DNA of 6,670 bases from Anaerolineales bacterium (GTDB taxonomy: Bacteria; Chloroflexota; Anaerolineae; Anaerolineales; UBA6663): the NCBI GenBank assembly GCA_017999235.1, contig JAGOBN010000231.1:1-6670 (forward strand). Reading direction: 5' to 3'. Shown here piece by piece: positions 1 to 5,054 of the stretch. Under the pieces are notes generated by a model. That model was not told the DNA's origin, ran no database searches, and worked only from the letters and a program-made list of their open reading frames with translations. The translations under genes were made by a program, and so were the position numbers. The first letter of the stretch is position 1; every line of letters starts with the position of its first letter.

Positions 1-45
1 GCCCACCTGCACGCGCGCCGCTTCCTGATCGATCCCCCCCCGTAG
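1..45 (+). CDS. Possible C-terminal tail of a convergent plus-strand gene (partial)
   Basis: Plus-strand frame 1 is open from the window edge to a TAG at 43-45 and would encode the tail AHLHARRFLIDPPP. Nearly every third codon position is G or C, as in the real genes of this window. The stop falls six bases before the stop of the opposing carboxyltransferase gene, which is a normal spacing for convergent genes. Only 14 codons are visible, no domain can be recognised, and a random open stretch of this length is common in GC-rich DNA. The gene may therefore not exist; the sequence to the left of the window would settle it. Confidence 0.25.
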   Translation, partial: AHLHARRFLIDPPP

Positions 46-55
46 CCCCGGCTAC
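42..55. terminator. Inverted repeat spanning the carboxyltransferase stop; possible bidirectional terminator hairpin
   Basis: GTAGCC at 42-47 and GGCTAC at 50-55 form a perfect inverted repeat (five pairs with a four-base loop, or six pairs around two bases). It contains the minus-strand TAG of the carboxyltransferase (54-52) and a plus-strand TAG (43-45). On the minus strand it is followed by a run of eight G, not U, so it is not a classic Rho-independent terminator. It could be a short transcript-end hairpin or chance. Confidence 0.3.
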
Positions 56-1602
56 AGCGGAATATTGCCGTGCTTTTTCTGCGGATTGCTGTCGCGCTTG
101 TTTTCCAGCATCTCTAGGCCGTTAATCAGCCGGGCGCGCGTGGTGTGCGGCTCGATCACATCGTCGATATAGCCGCGCGCCGCCGCCACATACGGGTTGG
201 CGAACTTCTCCCGGTATTCCTTCACCAGTTCGGCCTTGCGCGCCACCGGGTCCGCCGCCTCGGCCAATTCCTTGCGGAAAATGATATTCACCGCCCCGTC
301 CGGACCCATCACGGCGATCTCGGCCGTGGGCCAGGCCAGGTTCAGGTCGCCGCGGATGTGCTTGGAACTCATCACATCGTACGCGCCGCCATACGCTTTG
401 CGCGTGATGACCGTGAGCTTGGGGACCGTGGCCTCGCAGTAGGCGTAGAGCAGTTTGGCCCCGGAGCGGATGATGCCGGCGTGCTCCTGTTTGACGCCGG
501 GCAGGAAGCCGGGGACATCCTCAAACGTGACAATCGGCACGTTGAAGCAATCACAGAAGCGGATGAAGCGCGCGGCCTTCTCCGAAGCGTCGATATCCAG
601 CACGCCGGCCAGCACCGCCGGCTGGTTGGCCACCACCCCCACACTGTGCCCGCCCAGCCGCGCAAACCCCACCACGATGTTCATGGCATAGTGCTCGTGG
701 ATTTCAAAGAATTCGCCGTTGTCCACGATCAGGCGGATGGCGTCCTTGATATCGTAGGGCTTGTTGGGGTTGTCCGGCACCAGGGTATCCAGGGCGGCCT
801 CGGTGCGGAGCGGATCGTCGCTGGTCTTGACGAAGGGCGGGTCCTCCATGTTGTTTTGCGGCAGATACGAGAGCAGTTTGCGGATCATATACAGACAGTC
901 CGCCTCGCTGGGCGCCACCAGGTGGCAGACGCCGGAGGTGGCGCTGTGGACGCTGGCGCCGCCCAGGCCCTCAAAGGACACCTCCTCATGCGTCACGCTC
1001 TTCACCACATCCGGGCCGGTGACGAACATATACGAGGTATCTTTGACCATGAAAATGAAATCGGTCAGCGCCGGCGAATACACCGCCCCGCCCGCGCACG
1101 GCCCCATGATGGCCGAGATCTGCGGCACCACGCCGGAGGCCAGGGTGTTGCGCAGGAAGATATCGGCGTAGCCGCCCAGCGACACCACGCCCTCCTGAAT
1201 CCGCGCTCCGCCCGAGTCGTTCAAGCCGATCACGGGCGCGCCCACCTTGATGGCCAGGTCCATTAATTTGCAGACCTTCTCCGCGTGGACCTCGCCCAGC
1301 GAGCCACCAAAGACCGTGAAATCCTGGGAAAAGATGTAGACCAGCCGGCCTTCCACCGTCCCCCAGCCGGTCACCACCGAGTCCGCCAGGTAGTGCTGCT
1401 TGTCCAGGCCGAAATCGGCGGTGCGATGGGTGACAAAGGGATCCAGCTCACGGAAGGAGCCTTTGTCCAAAAACAAATCCAGGCGCTCGCGCGCCGTCAG
1501 CTTGCCGCGCTTGTGCTGCGCGTCGATACGCTCCGGGCCGCCGCCCTGCTGAGCCTGCTCTTTGAGATCACGCAAGTGCTGGATTTTCGGATCAAGGGAC
1601 AT
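52..1602 (-). CDS. pccB: Acyl-CoA carboxylase, carboxyltransferase (beta) subunit, propionyl-CoA carboxylase type
   Basis: This 516-residue cytoplasmic protein is the carboxyltransferase of a biotin-dependent acyl-CoA carboxylase. It moves the carboxyl group from carboxybiotin to a short acyl-CoA, most likely propionyl-CoA to give methylmalonyl-CoA. Two crotonase-like halves are visible. The N-terminal half has SGGARIQEG (130-138) and the oxyanion-hole segment [14 protein letters not shown] (166-179). The C-terminal half has [14 protein letters not shown] (364-377), [11 protein letters not shown] (401-411) and [10 protein letters not shown] (431-440). Asp409 in GGAYD matches the position known to favour propionyl-CoA in PccB/AccD5-type enzymes. 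The KHGNIPL tail also resembles PccB. Length is normal for the family. I chose the ATG at 1602 because it has GGAG six bases upstream and the family N-terminus starts there; the frame stays open to 1752 but would overlap the preceding gene. No biotin carboxylase or biotin carrier gene is in the window. Methylmalonyl-CoA decarboxylase or transcarboxylase subunits are alternatives. Confidence 0.93.
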   Translation of the reverse strand: MSLDPKIQHLRDLKEQAQQGGGPERIDAQHKRGKLTARERLDLFLDKGSFRELDPFVTHRTADFGLDKQHYLADSVVTGWGTVEGRLVYIFSQDFTVFGGSLGEVHAEKVCKLMDLAIKVGAPVIGLNDSGGARIQEGVVSLGGYADIFLRNTLASGVVPQISAIMGPCAGGAVYSPALTDFIFMVKDTSYMFVTGPDVVKSVTHEEVSFEGLGGASVHSATSGVCHLVAPSEADCLYMIRKLLSYLPQNNMEDPPFVKTSDDPLRTEAALDTLVPDNPNKPYDIKDAIRLIVDNGEFFEIHEHYAMNIVVGFARLGGHSVGVVANQPAVLAGVLDIDASEKAARFIRFCDCFNVPIVTFEDVPGFLPGVKQEHAGIIRSGAKLLYAYCEATVPKLTVITRKAYGGAYDVMSSKHIRGDLNLAWPTAEIAVMGPDGAVNIIFRKELAEAADPVARKAELVKEYREKFANPYVAAARGYIDDVIEPHTTRARLINGLEMLENKRDSNPQKKHGNIPL

Positions 1603-1608
1603 ACGGCA

Positions 1609-1612
1609 CTCC
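1609..1612 (-). promoter_or_regulatory. Ribosome binding site deciding the carboxyltransferase start
   Basis: The minus strand reads GGAG, then six bases (TGCCGT), then ATG at 1602-1600. This good Shine-Dalgarno spacing supports the internal ATG over the 50-codon longer open frame that begins at 1752. Confidence 0.65.
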
Positions 1613-1648
1613 AAAGGGTGAGGCGGGAGGGGTGAAGGCAAATAGCCT

Positions 1649-2044
1649 CTAACGTTTACCCAGCGACGGGCGCGCCGGCCACACGGCGTACACGACAAAA
1701 GCCAGGCTGAGCGCATCCACGGCCAGCGCCCAAACCAGCGTGGTCTGGACATGGCTGGCCGGGGCCTGAACCAGCCGCTCGAACCAACTGCAGGCGAGGT
1801 AGGCGCCGAACACGATCCCGGCGCCGGCGCGCGCGCCCGGCCACCGCCGCCAGACCGCCAGGGCCGCGCCGGCCAGCGCCGCCGCCCAGACCGCGCCCCG
1901 CCCGATCAAATAGGCCGGCGGCACCGCCAGGGGCAGGGTCGCCAAAAACGGCCGTGTCTCCCAGGCGCTCCACGCCCCAACGGCATTAAACACCGCCAGG
2001 CCGGCCAGCCACAGACACAGCCCGCCCAGCGCGCGGCGCCGCAT
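1649..2044 (-). CDS. Small four-helix integral membrane protein of unknown function
   Basis: This 131-residue protein belongs to no family I recognise. Four hydrophobic stretches look like membrane helices: about residues 6-25, 33-64 (perhaps starting after Pro-rich [12 protein letters not shown]), 74-88, and 101-122. Short basic ends (MRRR at the N-terminus, PSLGKR at the C-terminus) and an Arg pair near 66-67 suggest charges on the inner side. No catalytic motif, metal ligand cluster or signal peptidase site is evident. Its ATG (2044-2042) directly follows the TAG of the dehydrogenase gene (2047-2045), with zero spacing and no clear Shine-Dalgarno sequence, so it is probably translated by coupling to that gene. 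The carboxyltransferase starts 46 bp downstream, so all three are likely one transcript. Codon bias toward G/C in the third position and the tight junction argue that it is a real gene; function is unknown. Confidence 0.75.
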   Translation of the reverse strand: MRRRALGGLCLWLAGLAVFNAVGAWSAWETRPFLATLPLAVPPAYLIGRGAVWAAALAGAALAVWRRWPGARAGAGIVFGAYLACSWFERLVQAPASHVQTTLVWALAVDALSLAFVVYAVWPARPSLGKR

Positions 2045-3079
2045 CTAGAGGCTCAGGACCAGCTTGCCCAGCGGCGCGCCCTGCTCCAAGCGCTCGTGGG
2101 CGGCGCGCACCTCGGCCAGCGGCCGGACCGAATCGATCACGGGCTTCAGCCGGCCGGCGAACACCAACCCCATGACCGTGGCATATTCGGCGCGCGTGCT
2201 CATGGTGGACCCGATCAGGCTGATCTGCCGGCCAAACAGGTAACGGTTGTCGAACTCGAACTTCGGGCCGCTGGTGTTGCCCACCGTCAGCACCCGCCCG
2301 CCCTTCCGCACGGCGCGCAGGCTGGTCATCAGCGTGGCGGCGCCGACGTTATCCACCACCACGTCCACGCCGCGCCGGCCGGTGAGCTTGAAGACTTCCT
2401 TGCCCCACTCCACCTGGCTGCGGTCAATCAGCACGTCCGCGCCCAGGGATTGCGCCACCGCCAGTTTGGCGGCGTCGGAGCCGACCACATAGACCGTGGC
2501 GCCGGCCAGCTTGGCGATCTGAATGGAGGCCGTATTGACGCCGCCGGCCGCGCCCACCACCAGCACGCTCTCGCCGGCGCGCAGGCCGCCGCGCGTCATC
2601 AGCGAGTGCCAGGCGGTCTGGTAAACCAGGCCGGCGGCCGCCGCCTGCTCAAACGGGACCTGCGCCGGAACCCGCACCAATTGGCGCGCCGGCACCACCA
2701 CCCGTTCAGCGGCCAGGCCCGGCGCCGTCTCCCCCGCCAGATGCCAGGCTTCACACAGATTATCCTGGCCGGCGACGCAGGCCGGGCAGACGCCGCAGCC
2801 CAGGTTGGCGTTGATGGCCACCCGGTCGCCCGGCTGCCACTCGCGCACCTGCGCGCCCACCGCCGCCACTTCGCCGGCCGCGTCCGAGCCGGTGAGGTGC
2901 GGCAGCGCCAGCTTCAGGCCCGGCCAGCCATCCCGCACCCACTTATCCAGCCGGTTGAGGGCCGCCGCTTTGACCGCCACCAGGACTTCTCCCGGCCCCG
3001 GCCCCGGCACAGGCTCGGGCAGCTCGCCGCACTGCATGACCTCTGGCCCGCCATGTTGCTGAAAAATCGCCGCCCGCAT
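2045..3079 (-). CDS. Zinc-binding medium-chain dehydrogenase/reductase (quinone oxidoreductase-like), NAD(P)-dependent
   Basis: This 344-residue MDR-superfamily protein has an N-terminal GroES-like domain (about 1-130), a Rossmann NAD(P) domain (about 150-285) and a C-terminal return to the catalytic domain. The cofactor motif is VLVVGAAGGVN (172-182). A complete structural-zinc lobe is present: Cys95, Cys98, Cys101 and Cys109 in C-x2-C-x2-C-x7-C spacing. The catalytic-zinc ligands of alcohol dehydrogenases are absent. The usual first Cys is replaced in AAALNRLDK (38-46), the usual GHE is GSD (64-66), and the third-ligand Cys is missing around AAAAGLVYQTAW (146-157). It therefore probably reduces an activated double bond or a quinone/enoyl-type substrate rather than oxidising an alcohol with zinc. 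The ATG at 3079 has GAGG five bases upstream. Its stop abuts the ATG of the small membrane protein, and a PccB-like gene follows, so an acyl-CoA-related substrate is possible but unproven. Confidence 0.88.
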   Translation of the reverse strand: MRAAIFQQHGGPEVMQCGELPEPVPGPGPGEVLVAVKAAALNRLDKWVRDGWPGLKLALPHLTGSDAAGEVAAVGAQVREWQPGDRVAINANLGCGVCPACVAGQDNLCEAWHLAGETAPGLAAERVVVPARQLVRVPAQVPFEQAAAAGLVYQTAWHSLMTRGGLRAGESVLVVGAAGGVNTASIQIAKLAGATVYVVGSDAAKLAVAQSLGADVLIDRSQVEWGKEVFKLTGRRGVDVVVDNVGAATLMTSLRAVRKGGRVLTVGNTSGPKFEFDNRYLFGRQISLIGSTMSTRAEYATVMGLVFAGRLKPVIDSVRPLAEVRAAHERLEQGAPLGKLVLSL

Positions 3080-3084
3080 TGCTG

Positions 3085-3088
3085 CCTC
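3085..3088 (-). promoter_or_regulatory. Ribosome binding site of the dehydrogenase gene
   Basis: The minus strand reads AAAGAGG, then CAGCA, then ATG at 3079-3077. The core GAGG lies five bases from the start codon. It is the first gene after a 132-bp gap, so it needs its own ribosome site. Confidence 0.6.
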
Positions 3089-3188
3089 TTTCCAAGAAAC
3101 CGGGTGTAACCGAAGTTCTCAACGCGACCGGATCAACTGAGTTTAGCCACACCCGTCACACAAGGCGCCGCGTCACGCCCGCCATCCT

Positions 3189-3204
3189 GCGCCGCTGACG
3201 GCGC
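3189..3204 (-). terminator. GC-rich hairpin just after the methyltransferase stop; possible terminator without U-tract
   Basis: GCGCCG and CGGCGC form a perfect six-pair stem with a four-base loop (TCAG on the minus strand), starting seven bases after the methyltransferase stop. No run of U follows in the minus-strand transcript. It may act as a weak intrinsic terminator or as a 3'-end stabilising structure; six-base GC inverted repeats can also occur by chance at this composition. Confidence 0.35.
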
Positions 3205-3211
3205 CCAACCG

Positions 3212-3958
3212 TCAACCCTTCCGCGCTAAGGCATAGAGCAAAGCCCCGCCCAGACCATTATCCGCTATCTCCCGGACCACCAGCCGATCAGCCCAAGCCT
3301 CCGATATCAGCGCCGCGAACGGACTTAACTGATAAAAGGTTCCCAGCCGTTCCAATTCCAGGCCGGCCTGCCGCACCATGGTCGCGAGGCTGGCCGGCCC
3401 GAATGTCTGGATATGCTGCTCCCCGGCCATCCGTGGAACCCGGCCGCTGTGATCGGCCGCCCACTCCCACACCGGCCAGAGACTGGGGAAGGCATAATTG
3501 GGCGTGGTCAAAAACAACCCGCCGCCCGGCCGCAGAACCCGCCTAATCTCGCGCAGCACCGCGAGCGGCGCGGCGAGATGCTCGAGCACTTCCACCAAGA
3601 GTACCATGTCAACGCTGGCGGCCGCCAAGGGCAGCGCCGCGCCAAAAGCGCGCGCGAAACGGCAAGCGGTACCTCGGCTTAAGCCCAGACAAAACTGGAG
3701 CGCTGGCATCGCCACATCCAACCCCACCGCCAAGCGCGCGGTCCGGCCACGCTCAAAAATCAAGTTGCCAGAACCGCATCCCACCTCGACCACCAGTCCG
3801 TCGCATGGCTCTGGCAGTATCTGACGCAGCGCCGTTATCTTATTCCGATGCCAAAACCGCTGCAGTCGGGGGCCGCGCCGCAGGGCTTGATACTGGTAGT
3901 CGCCGGGAATGGCGGCGCGGCTGGCTGGCCGGGGCGTCTTCTGAGATTCATAGGTCAT
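3212..3958 (-). CDS. Class I SAM-dependent methyltransferase
   Basis: This 248-residue soluble protein has the Rossmann-like SAM methyltransferase fold. The SAM-binding glycine motif is VVEVGCGSGNL (56-66). An acidic residue at the end of strand 2 is Asp81 (LAVGLDVAMP). The post-II/III segment is MVLLVEVLEHL (118-128), followed by the LREIRRVLRPGG block (135-146) typical of Methyltransf_11/UbiE-like enzymes. No membrane helix or signal peptide is evident. Its ATG overlaps the GT2 stop in ATGA (3958-3955), and no strong ribosome site is seen, so translational coupling to the glycosyltransferase is likely. Given that neighbour and the upstream YfhO-like gene, a methyl transfer onto a glycan, lipid-linked sugar or lipid is plausible. 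The acceptor cannot be read from the sequence, and quinone or small-molecule methylation remains possible. A short GC hairpin lies just after the stop. Confidence 0.88.
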   Translation of the reverse strand: MTYESQKTPRPASRAAIPGDYQYQALRRGPRLQRFWHRNKITALRQILPEPCDGLVVEVGCGSGNLIFERGRTARLAVGLDVAMPALQFCLGLSRGTACRFARAFGAALPLAAASVDMVLLVEVLEHLAAPLAVLREIRRVLRPGGGLFLTTPNYAFPSLWPVWEWAADHSGRVPRMAGEQHIQTFGPASLATMVRQAGLELERLGTFYQLSPFAALISEAWADRLVVREIADNGLGGALLYALARKG

Positions 3959-5028
3959 CGTTTGCCAACAATCCCGGCCAGCCCCTCGCGGTCAGTCCGC
4001 GCAAACGCGTTGAGCAAACTCTTGTTGAGTTGGATCAGCGCCAGCCCCATCAGCCCGCCGCCGCCGATTACCAGCAGCCAATCCCGCACGAGCGGGGGCA
4101 GAAACTGTAAAGCCAGGAAATAAAAGACCTGGCGCAAAGGCGTATCCAAAATCAGCGGCGTGAGCAGTTTGCCGATGCCAATCCCCAATAACAACACCCC
4201 GGCCACGAAGGCCACCATCCATCCGCGGGTGGCCGCGCTCGGCTCCAACCAGCGCCAGAAGCTGGCGCGATACCATATGACGAGCGTATCAGCCAGCAGG
4301 CGCCCCAGGTGCCCCGCCCGCATGCGGCCCAACCCGCCCGTCCGATGATAGGTGACTGACACCGGACACGCGGCAATCCGATACCCGAACCTGGTCGCAG
4401 CCACGAGTAATTCCAGATCAAAGGCAAAACGACCGGAGGCCACGCGCGGCATGGAAATCTCCAGCACCGCGCGTCGGAAAAACTTGATACCGGTCTGAGT
4501 GTCGGAGAGCGAGAGGCCGAAAAGCCAGGCCACTAATCGGCGATACCCGCTGCTCAGAACACGGCGGGCGACCGGAAACTGGTTGGCCCCGGGCTGCTTA
4601 ATCCCTACCACGACTTCAGCGCCCGTCGCCTCCATCTGCTCCCACAGGCGCAGCAAGTATTCCGGGGCGATCTCCAAATCCGAATCCAGGAAAGCCACGA
4701 TCGCCCCGGCCGCCGACTCGAACCCGGTGATCAAGGCGGCGCCTTTACCTTCGTTGAACGAATGCCGCACCACCCGCACGGGCAAGCCCTCCCGCGCGGC
4801 GCGTTCCGCTTCTGCCCCGGTCGCATCGGTGCTGCCATCATCCACCACCACCACCTCAAAGTGGCGGCCCCGCAACGTCTCGCAGACCTGGTGCAAATGG
4901 CTGTAGAGCTGACAGCCTTCATTGTGCGCCGGCATGATTACCGAGAGGTCAGGCGCCGGCGCCTTCACACTTGACCCAAGCGGATCCGTAGACAGATAAC
5001 TCACATTGGTATCCCCCACCCGGCCCAT
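3955..5028 (-). CDS. GT2 family glycosyltransferase, polyprenyl-phosphate sugar synthase-like, with C-terminal membrane helices
   Basis: This 357-residue protein carries an N-terminal GT-A catalytic domain. It has the nucleotide-sugar motif VIMPAHNE (30-37), VVVDDGSTD (60-68), and FLDSDLE (113-119), whose Asp-x-Asp binds the metal and the sugar nucleotide. It also has QTGIKFFR (178-185) and FDLELL (203-208), features shared by dolichyl/polyprenyl-phosphate glucose and mannose synthases (ALG5/DPM1-like). Three hydrophobic segments follow, about 270-289, 300-313 and 318-335, which would anchor it at the cytoplasmic membrane. The likely reaction is transfer of a sugar from a nucleotide donor to polyprenyl phosphate, supplying a lipid donor for GT-C enzymes such as the YfhO-like protein encoded just upstream. 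The start is uncertain: a GTG at 5031 is immediately followed by ATG at 5028, and a GTG at 5004 has a better purine-rich upstream tract. The gene ends in a 4-bp ATGA overlap with the methyltransferase. Confidence 0.88.
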   Translation of the reverse strand: MGRVGDTNVSYLSTDPLGSSVKAPAPDLSVIMPAHNEGCQLYSHLHQVCETLRGRHFEVVVVDDGSTDATGAEAERAAREGLPVRVVRHSFNEGKGAALITGFESAAGAIVAFLDSDLEIAPEYLLRLWEQMEATGAEVVVGIKQPGANQFPVARRVLSSGYRRLVAWLFGLSLSDTQTGIKFFRRAVLEISMPRVASGRFAFDLELLVAATRFGYRIAACPVSVTYHRTGGLGRMRAGHLGRLLADTLVIWYRASFWRWLEPSAATRGWMVAFVAGVLLLGIGIGKLLTPLILDTPLRQVFYFLALQFLPPLVRDWLLVIGGGGLMGLALIQLNKSLLNAFARTDREGLAGIVGKR

Positions 5029-5054
5029 CACCGGCCGCCGCGGCAGGCCCAGGA

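Larger units (their letters stand above)
3080..3211. other. Intergenic gap between the envelope cluster and the metabolic cluster
   Basis: These 132 bases separate the methyltransferase stop from the dehydrogenase start and hold the only sizeable gap between genes in the window. The end near 3212 carries a GC hairpin (3189-3204); the end near 3079 carries the dehydrogenase ribosome site. A promoter for the dehydrogenase operon would be expected here on the minus strand. TTGA-type elements are present near 3136 and 3123, but neither has a convincing -10 box at proper distance, so I do not mark one. Confidence 0.5.

Noticed and set aside
34..41. Run of eight C as a phase-variable tract
   Set aside because: A single short homopolymer at the edge, in GC-rich DNA and outside the known reading frames except the doubtful plus-strand tail; there is no evidence for slippage.
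145..1266. Plus-strand open frame (373 codons) opposite the carboxyltransferase
   Set aside because: It is antisense to a strongly conserved carboxyltransferase, has His/Arg/Gly-rich composition and no recognisable motif; it is a shadow frame.
1603..1752. Fifty-codon N-terminal extension of the carboxyltransferase frame
   Set aside because: It overlaps the 3' end of the small membrane protein gene, has Arg/Trp/Pro-rich non-family sequence, and the ATG at 1602 has a good ribosome site and the expected family N-terminus.
1751..3109. Long plus-strand open frame (452 codons) opposite the dehydrogenase and small membrane protein
   Set aside because: Its protein is rich in Arg, His, Gln, Ala and Gly without any domain, as expected from the antisense of GC-rich coding DNA. 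The minus strand there encodes well-formed families.
3100..3145. Sigma-70-like promoter for the dehydrogenase gene
   Set aside because: TTGATC (minus strand, near 3136) and TTGAGA (near 3123) exist, but the matching -10 positions are poor or too close to the ribosome site.
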